A stretch of DNA of 64,000 nt from Rhodohalobacter sulfatireducens (lineage in GTDB: Bacteria > Bacteroidota > Rhodothermia > Balneolales > Balneolaceae): positions 62,001 through 126,000 of the forward strand of contig NZ_JAKLWS010000002.1 in assembly GCF_022012475.1 (NCBI RefSeq), in the 5' to 3' direction. Every line of letters starts with the position of its first letter. Position 1 is the stretch's first letter. Below are positions 46,335 through 55,859 of the stretch, piece after piece. Below the pieces are notes generated by a model. That model ran no database searches. It had not been told where the DNA came from and saw only the letters and a list, made by a program, of their open reading frames with translations. Made by a program: the position numbers and the translations under genes.

Positions 46335-47165
46335 TCAAGACTTCGGTTGATTAATCATGTGTAGTTTTGCCTGAACCAATTTATTGACTTGTTCAATAGC
46401 TGAAGGAAAGACCTTTCTCAAATCGATCTCGTCATTGTCTTTCAGATCCTTCTGCAAGGTGTTCATAAACTTATTTTTAATCTCTGTGGCAAGGTTAATT
46501 TTTCTGATACCGAGCTGAATGCTTTTCTGTATTTGTTTTTCAGGAATACCGGATCCGCCATGTAGCACGAGAGCGGCGGATGTGGCTTCGTCGATTTTGG
46601 CCAATCGGTCCAGGTCGAGATTGGGTTCTGCTTTATAGAAACCATGTGCCGACCCGATGGCCACAGCCAGCGCGTCGACACCGGTTAGGTCAACAAATTT
46701 TTTTGCATCATCAGGATCTGTGAAACCGGATTCTTTTTCCTGTACCTGGCCTAATTTTGCAACGTAACCAAGCTCTGCTTCTACATTTGCACCATACTTC
46801 TTTGCCAGTTCGGTAATCTGTGATGTTATATCTACATTTTCAGAAAACGATTTTTCGCTTGCGTCGATCATCACTGAATCATACCCGGCATCAAGGCATT
46901 CTTTAATTAAACTGTAGGAATGGGCATGATCGAGATGAAGCCAGCCCTCTACATTGTGTTTTTTCAGTGCTGATCTCGCGAGTGCTGCAGCAACATCAAT
47001 TCCGAGGTAATCAATAGTACTTGGGCTGGTCTGCAAAATAATCGGGAAACCGGTGCTTTGAGCCGCTTTAAGGACACCTGTAAGAGTCTCGTAGTTATAA
47101 AAGTTTGTGGCCAGTAAGGCCTTCCCTTCAATCTCAAGCTCTTTAAATTTGTCCTGTAAAGTCAT
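46335..47165 (-). CDS. class II aldolase, tagatose-bisphosphate type (GatY/KbaY-like)
   Basis: 276 residues. Zinc ligands and active-site motifs: LHLDHAHS, VEAELGYV, GSAHGFYK, and LHGGSGIP with the phosphate-binding glycines. Shape and length fit catalytic subunits of tagatose-1,6-bisphosphate aldolase, which cleaves to glyceraldehyde-3-P and dihydroxyacetone-P. The start overlaps the kinase stop by 4 bp (ATGA), so the two are translationally coupled. Fructose-bisphosphate could also be accepted; the GatZ-like partner argues for tagatose. Confidence 0.87.
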   Translation of the reverse strand: MTLQDKFKELEIEGKALLATNFYNYETLTGVLKAAQSTGFPIILQTSPSTIDYLGIDVAAALARSALKKHNVEGWLHLDHAHSYSLIKECLDAGYDSVMIDASEKSFSENVDITSQITELAKKYGANVEAELGYVAKLGQVQEKESGFTDPDDAKKFVDLTGVDALAVAIGSAHGFYKAEPNLDLDRLAKIDEATSAALVLHGGSGIPEKQIQKSIQLGIRKINLATEIKNKFMNTLQKDLKDNDEIDLRKVFPSAIEQVNKLVQAKLHMINQPKS

Positions 47166-48118
47166 GTGGAAGAAAGCTCCATCGTCTTTCCTTTTTCAAT
47201 TACATAATCAAAGCTTGTAATTGCCGTCGTTCCCCCGGCAGCAGTCGTCGATACCGCCGCCGCCATATTACCAATTTCCAGGCATTCATCGTGGTTCTTT
47301 CCTTTCAGAAACGATGAAATAAACCCTGCATCAAAACTGTCGCCTGCCCCAATTGCATCAACATAATCTGTAATTTTATAGGCGGGAATGGAACGCGTTT
47401 TTCCATTTCGGAACATGGTTGCGCCTTTCTCTCCTTGTTTTACAATCACGGTGGTGTCAAAACCGGAGATTTTATCTAAGGCTTCCTGCAGAGATGAGCT
47501 TTCCGTAAGGGCTATCAATTCATCTTCGTTGGGTAGAAAGAAGTCGAGCACCGGAAGAATTTTTTCGATATCAATATCCCACTCTTCTTCTGGATCCCAT
47601 TGTGTATCCATCGATGTGGTAAGGCCAAGTTTCTTGGCTCTTGAAAATAGTTTAACAAGGTCTTTTTTAATTCCTGGCTGAAAAAAGATAGCTGATGTAT
47701 GCAGGTGCCGGCTTTTTCTCATCACCTCTTCAGGTACTTCGTTAACAGTCATGTGCTCCATCGCACCGGGATGAGTTACCATCATCCGATCATCATCATA
47801 ATTGAAGATCACGGTAGCACCGGTTTTCAGATTTTTTTCAACAATAACACTATCTGCACTTACATTTTTTTCAGCGAGCGACTGCATCACAAAATTTCCA
47901 AAACTGTCATCACCTACTTTTCCGCAAAAGGTTACTTTTGAACCAAGGCTTGAGCAGTTAGAAGCAAAAATGGCTGAGGAGCTACCAAGTGTCAAGGTCA
48001 TTTGATCAGCCCGCTGCTCTTTTCCAAATTCAGGTGGCTTATTTAGTTGATTTAAAATCAGGTCAACATTCAGCTCGCCGACAACAAGAATATCATTCGT
48101 TTTACTATCGTTACTCAT
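47162..48118 (-). CDS. PfkB-family sugar kinase (tagatose-6-phosphate kinase candidate)
   Basis: 318 residues, cytosolic. Ribokinase-fold features: VVGELNVDLILN at the start, GKVGDDSFGNFV, the substrate loop, and the catalytic anion hole DAIGAGDSFDAGFI with the base aspartate. In this context it is the best candidate for phosphorylating tagatose-6-P. It is followed by the aldolase with a 4-bp overlap and preceded by the GatZ-like gene 28 bp upstream. Confidence 0.88.
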   Translation of the reverse strand: MSNDSKTNDILVVGELNVDLILNQLNKPPEFGKEQRADQMTLTLGSSSAIFASNCSSLGSKVTFCGKVGDDSFGNFVMQSLAEKNVSADSVIVEKNLKTGATVIFNYDDDRMMVTHPGAMEHMTVNEVPEEVMRKSRHLHTSAIFFQPGIKKDLVKLFSRAKKLGLTTSMDTQWDPEEEWDIDIEKILPVLDFFLPNEDELIALTESSSLQEALDKISGFDTTVIVKQGEKGATMFRNGKTRSIPAYKITDYVDAIGAGDSFDAGFISSFLKGKNHDECLEIGNMAAAVSTTAAGGTTAITSFDYVIEKGKTMELSST

Positions 48119-48146
48119 AAATCAGAACTTTCAGGTCTTAGAGCGT

Positions 48147-49364
48147 TTAGGATAAGAATTCGGAATGTTCAGATGAGAAGTTAATCAAGTTGAAATTATG
48201 ATAGTACTTCATAATCGACTTCTTCAGGTGCCAGATTACAAATGCATCGGCGTCTCTGAAACCATCCAGGTTTTTATATAGCTGTTTGCGGCTTTCTACA
48301 ACCTGATCTGCAGTCCAAATGTATCGGCTGCAAGTTCGCATCAGCCAAAGCTGACGTTTATCCGTAAGGTCATCAAAATCTTTTCCTTTCTCCTCTTTGG
48401 AGAGCCATTTTTGCCACCTGTTACTGTCAATAACAGCATTTTTTAAAGCATCTTGTAAGCCAGAATCTTTACCGATTTTCTTTTCAAGTTTTACGAGTTC
48501 CATCAGAGCGATAAACTCTTCTTCGGTAAATTCAGGCCCCACATTTGCGCCACCCATTCCACTCAGAGGATAGTCTTCCGGGTTATCTACATAATCCGAG
48601 TAGTGTCCTTTAATAAGAGCGCCGTATGGCTTTACGTTTGATGTTAAATTCTTTGCCACTTCCGGGTCAAATAAACTTGTATGAAGGTCTGTTCCAACTT
48701 TGCCAACCACAAAACATGGCCAGGCATCTTCCAGTCCTTTTTCTTTTAACCCTTCATCCAGACCGGTCAAGAACTGCTCGAAACTTTCCATATTGGCAAG
48801 TCCGCCGTGTACCTCTTCGGTACCCACTTCGTAGCTGATTGGGGGATAGCTATTTTCTTTTCTATAAATCTCTGAGTGCTCAATCATATCAAGCGTACGC
48901 TCTACGACGAGGTCTATGGGAATCGGTTCTTCATTGCCAAGTCGGATATCAACCGTGGGATCGATGTGAAGAAGCGCATATCCGGCATCTATACATGCTT
49001 CAAGAGTTGTTTTTACCTCTGCCATGGTTTCTTCATAGCTGAGTTTTTCTGTTGTGTGCTTGTCTTTTAACCAGGGCCCACCATGATCGAGACAGGTATA
49101 TACTGGAGAGGTGAGTCCGATTCTTTCGGTTTGCTCCTCAATAAAAGCAGTCAGCTCTTTTGGTGTCCACCCGGTGTAGCCTCCGTCGCGGTCTACCTGG
49201 TTTAAGGTTGCTGCAAATAACATGGGTGCATTCGCTTCTTTTGATGCAAGAAGTGCAGCCCGGGTTACAGACTCGGAATTTGGACAGACGGCCAATAGAG
49301 TTTTGTTTACATTTTCTTTTGTAATAAGATTTGAAATAATATTTCTTAAAGCTGGAATCGACAT
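48147..49364 (-). CDS. GatZ/KbaZ-like tagatose-bisphosphate aldolase accessory subunit
   Basis: 405 residues, about the family length. N-terminal PNSESVTRAALLASKEANAP and LNQVDRDGGYTGWTP match the GatZ/KbaZ group, which stabilises and activates the catalytic GatY/KbaY subunit. The rest shows HIDPTVD and EVGTEEVHGG, as in class II aldolase-like barrels. Second gene of the minus-strand operon after the SIS protein. Some homologues are catalytic on their own, so an independent activity is not ruled out. Confidence 0.87.
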   Translation of the reverse strand: MSIPALRNIISNLITKENVNKTLLAVCPNSESVTRAALLASKEANAPMLFAATLNQVDRDGGYTGWTPKELTAFIEEQTERIGLTSPVYTCLDHGGPWLKDKHTTEKLSYEETMAEVKTTLEACIDAGYALLHIDPTVDIRLGNEEPIPIDLVVERTLDMIEHSEIYRKENSYPPISYEVGTEEVHGGLANMESFEQFLTGLDEGLKEKGLEDAWPCFVVGKVGTDLHTSLFDPEVAKNLTSNVKPYGALIKGHYSDYVDNPEDYPLSGMGGANVGPEFTEEEFIALMELVKLEKKIGKDSGLQDALKNAVIDSNRWQKWLSKEEKGKDFDDLTDKRQLWLMRTCSRYIWTADQVVESRKQLYKNLDGFRDADAFVIWHLKKSIMKYYHNFNLINFSSEHSEFLS

Positions 49365-49397
49365 TCTATTGATTCAAATTCAAATTTTTGATGAAAA

Positions 49398-50537
49398 TCA
49401 GTTGTAAATTTTTACTCCTTTTACAACTCGATTAATAACATTGTTATGGGAGGGAGCATCGGGGTCTAAACCCAGGTCAAGAGATTTATAATATCCAAGT
49501 AATTGAGCCGGTAAAACATATAAAACAGAATTACAAGCAGACCCTTTCGATGAATTGTCTAGATCGAAAATAATTTTCTGGTCCAGGTCCATATCGATTG
49601 CTTGTTTTTCATCACAAAATACACCGATACTGTGCATTGCTATGCCATCCTGAAGTATTTCATTCACAAGATCTTTCTCGTACCTGAACACTTTTTCATC
49701 TGTAGAGAATAAAAATACGACAACGGTATTGTTGTTTACGACTGCTTTTGGGCCATGTCTGAATCCAAGAAAAGAATCAAACTTACCGACAACTACTCCG
49801 TCGGTTAACTCCTGTACCTTTAAATGCGATTCTTTAGCAATTCCCTGCAGAGGTCCGGATCCAAGAAATACAATTCTGTTGAACGCTTTAAACGATAGAT
49901 TTTTTAATTCTGCAGAACAACGATCGATAACTTTTTTTGCGTTGCTGGAAATATTTTTAATGATCTCCGCATGTCCGTCTGAATTTTCAGAATTGGCAAT
50001 ATAGAGAGCTGTTAAAATCATTGAAGTAAAACTGCCGGTCATTGCCAATCCCTTATCTTCTGACTCCGGGGGCAAAATAATAGTCAGGCCGTTATTTAAA
50101 TGATTCACAGTTTGAGCAAGTTTCCCTTTAGCATTACAGGTTATCGCTATGTGATGTACTTCTTTACTGAAGCGTTCTGCGATATCAACAACTGCATTAC
50201 TTTCGGGACTATTTCCGGATCGTCCAAATGAAATCAAGAGAAGTGGTGTCTCACAATCTATAAGACTTTTGAAATGAGTGACCAGAGTTGTAGTTGAAAT
50301 TGCCCTGGCATTTACTCCGGGCATAAATCTAAAATAGGTTTCAACGGTCTCACCGATAAACGATGAACTACCTGCCCCGGTCAGAACTACATTTAACTTT
50401 TCTTTTTTGTAAAGGGGTTTTAAAAAGTCTTCAATTCTCTTGTCATTAATGGTCTGTTCGAAAGTTTCCATCCAAAGATCCGGCTGCCCTTCGATTTCTT
50501 TCCTTGTATGAATGGTATTCGTTTTTTCTATAGCCAT
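49398..50537 (-). CDS. agaS: SIS-domain AgaS-type galactosamine-6-P deaminase/isomerase
   Basis: About 379 residues from ATG 50537; an upstream TTG (50576) would add 13 residues that lack a ribosome site. Two SIS halves are visible: VVLTGAGSSSFIGETVE with SFGRSGNSPES (first) and VFLGSGPLQGIAKESHLKVQEL (second), followed by GFRHGPKAVV. AgaS converts galactosamine-6-P to tagatose-6-P with loss of ammonia. It is the first gene of an operon with GatZ-like, PfkB, GatY-like, porter, amidohydrolase and symporter genes, which supports this over GlmS-like roles. Confidence 0.85.
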   Translation of the reverse strand: MAIEKTNTIHTRKEIEGQPDLWMETFEQTINDKRIEDFLKPLYKKEKLNVVLTGAGSSSFIGETVETYFRFMPGVNARAISTTTLVTHFKSLIDCETPLLLISFGRSGNSPESNAVVDIAERFSKEVHHIAITCNAKGKLAQTVNHLNNGLTIILPPESEDKGLAMTGSFTSMILTALYIANSENSDGHAEIIKNISSNAKKVIDRCSAELKNLSFKAFNRIVFLGSGPLQGIAKESHLKVQELTDGVVVGKFDSFLGFRHGPKAVVNNNTVVVFLFSTDEKVFRYEKDLVNEILQDGIAMHSIGVFCDEKQAIDMDLDQKIIFDLDNSSKGSACNSVLYVLPAQLLGYYKSLDLGLDPDAPSHNNVINRVVKGVKIYN

Positions 50538-51140
50538 AATAATAATTGAATTAGTAGACAAAGAGGGTAACAACACTCAGATTAACAAAAAAAATGAAGC
50601 CACGCTCATCATTACCAGTATAATTTAAAATTCCGTTTAATCTAAAAAAACACTAAACGAAATTAAAACGCAATTAAATAATAAGAATAAAAAAAATAAT
50701 AAATGTAATTTCTTTAACATTTCTTTTAGGTTTTTCCACCGACATAATCAAAATTTCATATAGTTATTAATGAATATTAATAAGGAGTTAACTAGAGTAA
50801 AACGGCATTAGATACGATAGTTTTATTTGGTATTTAGATACAACATTTATTATGGAAGGAAATGAGAGCTCTGATACAATAAACTGACTTGAGCTGACAC
50901 TTTTATGTTTTTACGAATATAACACTAATGTCGTTTAAAATTTCCTACATAAAGGGAAAAATAAATTTTCAGTATTTTTTTTATTTACTATTTTTATTAA
51001 AAAGTTTCGTTGTATTTCTTATTCTTTAAATATATTCTTGTTACAGAATCAATTATTTAAGCTGGAGAACTTAAGAAAACAGATTTAAATAAAACAAACC
51101 TGTACGATTTGTTCTATATAATTCATAAAGCTCAGAAATC
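50538..51140. other. 603-bp AT-rich divergent promoter region with a shared operator-like motif
   Basis: Separates agaS from the GH109-like gene. Very AT-rich. It contains GAAAAATAAATTTTC at 50956-50970 (separate entry), which recurs in the promoter region at 56958-57280. No coding frame of note was seen. Confidence 0.45.
50956..50970. promoter_or_regulatory. GAAAAATAAATTTTC motif, copy 1
   Basis: A 15-bp element with inverted GAAAA...TTTTC arms around ATAAA. An exact copy lies at 57064-57078. Both are in divergent promoter regions of genes for GH109-like enzymes, so a shared regulator site is plausible. Base composition is A/T rich, so the exact match is suggestive, not proof. Confidence 0.45.
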
Positions 51141-52478
51141 ATGGACAGAAGAAAATTCATTAAAACAAGTTCAGCCGCAGGCCTCGGTCTATCTGTAATG
51201 CCGTTCAATATTATGAAAGGTCAGGATGATCGTAAAGCAAGAATTGGTTTTATCGGTGTTGGATCCAGGGGGGGTGGACACCTGAGAGGTATTGCAAGTC
51301 GGGCAGATACCGAGATTCCGGCAATCTGTGATATTGACTTAGAAAATGCTCAGCGAGCGCAGCAACGAGTTATTGATGCGGGCAAAGGAACTCCTGAACT
51401 TTATACAAACGGTCCCGAAGATTATCTGAATATGTTGGAACGAGATGATCTGGATGGTATCGTGATTAGTACACCCTGGGAATATCATGTAGAGCAGAGT
51501 GTTGCTGCAATGAAAGCCGGAAAATATGTAGCAGTTGAGATACCTGCCGCGATTTCAATTGAGGGTTGCTGGGATCTGGTAGACACATCTGAAGAAACAG
51601 GAATGCCATTAATGCCTTTGCAAAACACAACCTATCAGCGAGATGTGATGGCTGTATTGAATATGGTTCGGCAGGGCTTGTTTGGGGAATTGGTTCATTG
51701 CCAGGGTGGTTATCAACACAATTTATATGGAGTGCTATTTAGAGATAATGCCCGGTTCGGACCGGGTCCGGAAAGAAATGATACGCCTGACTGGAGAACG
51801 CATCACAATATGGTACGAAATGCACTGCTATATCCCGACCATGGAACAGGTGCGATTGGCCACTGGCTGGATATCTATCGCGGAAACCGTTATCTCACAC
51901 TGTCCGCCTTTGCCAGTAAATCTCGCGGACTTGAAAAATATATCGATGAAAACGGAGGGCCGGATCATCCATACCAGGATACAGATTTCAAAAAAGGTGA
52001 TATCGTCACCGCTACTCTAACCACAGCAAATGGCGAAACCGTTTATGTGATTCATGACACTACATTGCCACGCGGCGATAATAATAAGGCTTTTAGAGTT
52101 CAGGGAACCAACGGTCTCTGGCAGGTTGAAGCAGACCGAATTTATATTCAAGGACGAAGTCCGAACCATTCCTGGGAAGATTTTGAGCCATATCAAGATG
52201 AATTTGACTCTTCAATCTGGAAAAAACATGAAGCCGAGGCCGAAGGAGCCGGGCATGGAGGGAAAGATTGGTTTATCAGAAACGCATTTGTGCAATCGAT
52301 TAAGAGACAGGTAACACCCCCTCTTGATGTATATTCGGCAGTTGCAAGTGCTGCGATTGTGGCACTCTCTGAAGAATCAATTGCAAAAGGCGGCGAGCCG
52401 GTTGACTTCCCTGACTTTACGCGCGGAAAATGGATGACAAACAAACCGATATTTCTGCCGGAAGAGCTCGGTTACTAA
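51141..52478 (+). CDS. GH109-type alpha-N-acetylgalactosaminidase candidate (Tat signal)
   Basis: 445 residues, Gfo/Idh/MocA fold with DRRKFIKTSSAAGLG Tat signal, so exported with bound NAD. GH109 markers: GFIGVGSRGGGH (Rossmann loop), VAVEIPAA where ordinary Gfo proteins have EKP, NMVRQGLFGELVHCQGGYQH, GHGGKDW in the active-site region, and the closing PDFTRGKWMTN. GH109 enzymes cleave alpha-GalNAc with an NAD-assisted redox mechanism. It is divergent from the agaS operon and is followed by a DMT porter. Confidence 0.87.
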   Translation: MDRRKFIKTSSAAGLGLSVMPFNIMKGQDDRKARIGFIGVGSRGGGHLRGIASRADTEIPAICDIDLENAQRAQQRVIDAGKGTPELYTNGPEDYLNMLERDDLDGIVISTPWEYHVEQSVAAMKAGKYVAVEIPAAISIEGCWDLVDTSEETGMPLMPLQNTTYQRDVMAVLNMVRQGLFGELVHCQGGYQHNLYGVLFRDNARFGPGPERNDTPDWRTHHNMVRNALLYPDHGTGAIGHWLDIYRGNRYLTLSAFASKSRGLEKYIDENGGPDHPYQDTDFKKGDIVTATLTTANGETVYVIHDTTLPRGDNNKAFRVQGTNGLWQVEADRIYIQGRSPNHSWEDFEPYQDEFDSSIWKKHEAEAEGAGHGGKDWFIRNAFVQSIKRQVTPPLDVYSAVASAAIVALSEESIAKGGEPVDFPDFTRGKWMTNKPIFLPEELGY

Positions 52479-52549
52479 TCTAAATAAGTTGGTTAGTTAC
52501 CATATGCATAAATGTAGTCGTACTAACCGGCTTTCTACTTTATAATTTT

Positions 52550-53464
52550 ATGTCTGTCGGGAAACCCAAACCGTGGTTATTTTACGCCCTATCTGTAACC
52601 GTTTTGTGGGGAACGTGGGGCGCATTCATTGAAATTCCTGAACAAGCGGGATTTCCAGCCACATTATCTTACATGGCATGGTCCATGGTTTTAATTCCTG
52701 TTTCAATTTATGCGCTCTACAGGAATAATTGGGAACTCGACTCCGATGGAAAATCTATATTTTATGGTATGTTGGCCGGATTACTAGGATGTGGCGGTCA
52801 GCTTATTTTGTTTCAAGCTCTGATAAGTTCGCCAGCATATCTGTTTTTCCCAATCATTTCACTGAATCCGGCTATTACCATTTTGCTGTCTGTTCTAATT
52901 ATTAGGGAAAGAGCCAGCAGATTAGCATGGATCGGAATTTTCCTTGCTCTCTTTGCGATTCTAATGCTTTCATATCAAGAACCGGATGCCATTGGAAATA
53001 CAAATTACAGCTGGCTATTGATAGCACTGCTTATTTCTGCAATGTGGGGTGCCCAGGCCTTCATCATTAAATATGCAAGCAGTGTTAGTGAAGCTGGGAG
53101 CATGAAAGCAGAAAGTATTGTTTTCTATTGCATGGTTAGTTCCATTGTATTGTTGCCCATTGCCTATTTGATGACAGACTTATCGCAGAATATAAACTGG
53201 GGTCTATCAGGAATGTATTCTGCTTTTGTGATCCAAAGCTTGAATGCGGTTGGATTTCTTTTCTTTGCACTCGCTTTGCGGTATGGAAAAGCGATTATCG
53301 TTGTGCCTTTAATGAATGCATCGGCCCCTGTAGTTACAGTTATTCTATCACTGATTATCTATGCGTTAATTCCTCATCCTATAATAATGACAGGAATGTT
53401 TGTTGCTTTTATCGCCATCTACTTAATGACGAGAGAAGAAGCTGCGATGGAGGAGTCTCAATAA
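52550..53464 (+). CDS. DMT-superfamily porter (EamA/sugar-porter-like), copy 2
   Basis: 304 residues, ten hydrophobic helices. Starts at ATG 52550 and shares the block WGTWGAFIEIPEQAGFPAT with copy 1 at 45361-46287, so the two are recent paralogs serving the same island. Follows the GH109-like gene after 71 bp. Likely moves a sugar or amino sugar; direction unknown. Confidence 0.84.
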   Translation: MSVGKPKPWLFYALSVTVLWGTWGAFIEIPEQAGFPATLSYMAWSMVLIPVSIYALYRNNWELDSDGKSIFYGMLAGLLGCGGQLILFQALISSPAYLFFPIISLNPAITILLSVLIIRERASRLAWIGIFLALFAILMLSYQEPDAIGNTNYSWLLIALLISAMWGAQAFIIKYASSVSEAGSMKAESIVFYCMVSSIVLLPIAYLMTDLSQNINWGLSGMYSAFVIQSLNAVGFLFFALALRYGKAIIVVPLMNASAPVVTVILSLIIYALIPHPIIMTGMFVAFIAIYLMTREEAAMEESQ

Positions 53465-53556
53465 TAATAATTCAGCAATATAGTTCGCTGTAATTGAGAA
53501 AAGCAGGGAATCTATATATCAAAAATCTTCTCAAATCCTATAACCGGAGGATTTTA

Positions 53557-54447
53557 ATGAGTCAATTATCAAAAAAAAGTTTATATGAATGGTGCAAGGT
53601 TCCATACGATAACCTGGAATCACATCCTCACAAAAAGATTCCTTTTAGATTGACCTCGGATTCAGTAAGTATGGGTCAACTGATGGCCAGTGAGTTGTTA
53701 GATGTAATTGAGTTTAATAACAGTGAGGGGAAAGAGACGAGAGCTATTATTCCCTGCGGACCGAGTTGCTGGTATGAGCCGTTCACGAATTTAGTTAACA
53801 AAGAGAAAGTGAATCTCGAGAATGTAACTGTTTTCCATATGGATGAATGCCTTGATTGGGAGGGACATGAATTGCCAAAATCTCATCCATATAATTTTCG
53901 TAGCGAAATGGAGAAAAAATTTTACGATCCTGTGGATCCCAGTTTATCTGTGCCTGAAGAAAAAAGAGTATGGCTGACGGCAAATAACATAGAGGAAGTG
54001 AAGCAGAGAATTGAGGTACAACCCATTGATATAACCTATGGAGGATGGGGGCAAGATGGCCATGTTGCTTATAATCAGGCGAGAAGGCAACCTTTTAGTG
54101 CGATCACTGTGGAGCAATTAAAAAACTCTTCAATTCGAATCCAGGAAAATAATGCAGATACTATGATTGCACTCGCCCAGAGAACCTTTGGAACTGCTTA
54201 TCAATTTGTGCCCCCCATGTCTGTGACCTTAGGAATGAAGGAGTGTTTGAGCGCAAAAAAAATCCGCTTGTTTAGCGATACAGGAGCGTGGAAACAGACG
54301 GCATTGAGAGTTGCATTATTTAGCGAATTAACACCGGAGTACCCGATCACTTTACTTCAAGAGCATCAGGATGCTTTGCTGACAGCCACGGCTGAAACGG
54401 CAAAACACCCGGTGAGTCTTCATCCTGAATGGGATTTGGGATTTTAA
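53557..54447 (+). CDS. NagB-like deaminase/isomerase-fold protein
   Basis: 296 residues from ATG 53557, which has a strong GGAGG site seven bases upstream; a TTG 63 bp earlier is rejected. It has the NagB/6-phosphogluconolactonase fold: FHMDECLDWEGHELPKSHP (H94 region) and GGWGQDGHVAYN with D167 and H169 in the positions of the NagB catalytic residues, followed by a lid-like insertion FGTAYQFVPPMS. It differs strongly from the nagB at 37748, so it likely handles another amino-sugar phosphate or a different deamination. Confidence 0.8.
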   Translation: MSQLSKKSLYEWCKVPYDNLESHPHKKIPFRLTSDSVSMGQLMASELLDVIEFNNSEGKETRAIIPCGPSCWYEPFTNLVNKEKVNLENVTVFHMDECLDWEGHELPKSHPYNFRSEMEKKFYDPVDPSLSVPEEKRVWLTANNIEEVKQRIEVQPIDITYGGWGQDGHVAYNQARRQPFSAITVEQLKNSSIRIQENNADTMIALAQRTFGTAYQFVPPMSVTLGMKECLSAKKIRLFSDTGAWKQTALRVALFSELTPEYPITLLQEHQDALLTATAETAKHPVSLHPEWDLGF

Positions 54448-54475
54448 GCACATTAGAAATTAAGCATGAAATTTA

Positions 54476-55504
54476 TTGGACACCCTTCACCTACATATCA
54501 ACAGCAAAAGATTTCGTGTTCTTATTGGAACAGGTGGCATAGGCTCAGGTTCATTTTTTCGGTTGAATGAAAATCATACGCTTGGAAGAGAAGAGAGCCG
54601 AAGCGGCGTGTTCCTGGATCAAAAAGATTATTGTAAACTTCACATCATCACCCATTACATTAAATCTTTTTTGGAGGAATCAATAGATCTTTTTCCAGTA
54701 GGCAGAATAGGAGATGATTCTGTCGGAAATCAACTTCTAAAAGAAATGCGAACCGTGGGGATGTCCACCGATTATGTGCGGGTTGAGAAGGGGGAAGATA
54801 CCCTGTTTTCATTCTGTTATTTATACCCAGATGGAAGTGGTGGCAATTTAACAACAAGCAATTCGGCATGTTCAAAAACAAGGCCGGACGATATTACAAA
54901 AACTAAGTATTTGTTTTCTGAGAATGTTAAAAAAGGAATAGCACTTGCTGTTCCGGAAGTACCCCTTGAGACTCGTTTTGAACTACTTCAGCTGGCAACA
55001 GAATATAAATTTTTCCGTGCAGCATCATTCACTACGGAAGAAATGCTTTCCGTACTTGACTCAAATATTCTGAATAAGGTTGACTACCTGGCAATTAATA
55101 TAGATGAGGCAGCAGCTTTAATTGGTTCGGTCAACAAGCTAAAATCGTCAAGCGAAGTTGTTGAAAAGGTTGTTCTCTATTCAAAAGAAAATTATCCTGG
55201 ATTATATTTGTCGGTGACTGATGGCAGCAATGGAAGTTGGGCTTGGGACGGCCATTCTTTAGAGTATTTTAATGCATTTCAACCAAAAAAAGTATTCAAT
55301 ACAGCCGGGGCTGGTGATGCATATTTTGCAGGAGTTTTAACAGGAATATCAACAGGGTCAACATTTCATGAAGCCCAACGTATCGGGGCTCTACTCGCTG
55401 CATATTCTGTAACCTCAAATCATACCATTCATCATGAGGTTAGCAGGAGAACTCTTATAAAATTTGCCCAAACTCAAAAAATAAGTCTTAGAATACAAGA
55501 ATAG
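54476..55504 (+). CDS. PfkB-family carbohydrate kinase
   Basis: 342 residues, start TTG 54476 with the in-frame stop TGA just upstream (54467). ATG 54466 is in another frame and gives no product, so the unusual start is kept. Motifs: LIGTGGIGSG, GRIGDDSVGNQL, and the catalytic NTAGAGDAYFAGVLTG. Sits after the NagB-like protein in one operon and is probably the kinase for the product of that or a similar step. Substrate unknown. Confidence 0.8.
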   Translation: MDTLHLHINSKRFRVLIGTGGIGSGSFFRLNENHTLGREESRSGVFLDQKDYCKLHIITHYIKSFLEESIDLFPVGRIGDDSVGNQLLKEMRTVGMSTDYVRVEKGEDTLFSFCYLYPDGSGGNLTTSNSACSKTRPDDITKTKYLFSENVKKGIALAVPEVPLETRFELLQLATEYKFFRAASFTTEEMLSVLDSNILNKVDYLAINIDEAAALIGSVNKLKSSSEVVEKVVLYSKENYPGLYLSVTDGSNGSWAWDGHSLEYFNAFQPKKVFNTAGAGDAYFAGVLTGISTGSTFHEAQRIGALLAAYSVTSNHTIHHEVSRRTLIKFAQTQKISLRIQE

Positions 55505-55527
55505 TTAACGTAATGGAGCATAAATAA

Positions 55528-55836
55528 ATGGCAATTAGAATGCGGATTATTCAACGGTTTGATGTAACAAAAGAACGGCAATTCCTGCAATTAGAAAAGC
55601 TCTTTGCTCATCTTGAGGATTCCAGGCCAGACTATCCTAATGGGAAACGACTTCTGCCAATTTCAGGAAGTGAACCTTGCAATTCAATTATCTGGGAGTG
55701 CGATTTTCCGGACATAGAAACAGCTTATAAAACCCTGGATTTTTTCTCCGGAGATGCTGAACACGAGATGCTGTTCAAAAAGCAGTCTCCATTTTTTGAA
55801 CAGGTGAAGATCGAATTTTACAAAGTATTTGAATAA
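55528..55836 (+). CDS. small ferredoxin-fold-like protein of unknown function
   Basis: 102 residues; a possible dimeric alpha/beta-barrel (NIPSNAP- or mutarotase-like) protein judging by the alternating strand and helix pattern (MRIIQRFDV, EKLFAHLED, NSIIWECDFPDIETAYKTLDF, VKIEFYKVF). No firm family. Co-directional with the kinase, 23 bp after its stop. It could be a small epimerase or mutarotase of the same sugar, which is only a guess. Confidence 0.55.
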   Translation: MAIRMRIIQRFDVTKERQFLQLEKLFAHLEDSRPDYPNGKRLLPISGSEPCNSIIWECDFPDIETAYKTLDFFSGDAEHEMLFKKQSPFFEQVKIEFYKVFE

Positions 55837-55859
55837 ACGTTATTAAGTAACTGCATTAC

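Noticed and set aside
54466-54560. Possible frameshift joining ATG 54466 to the kinase
   Set aside because: The ATG frame product shows no kinase-like residues and the TTG frame opens cleanly, so the alternative start is the simpler reading.
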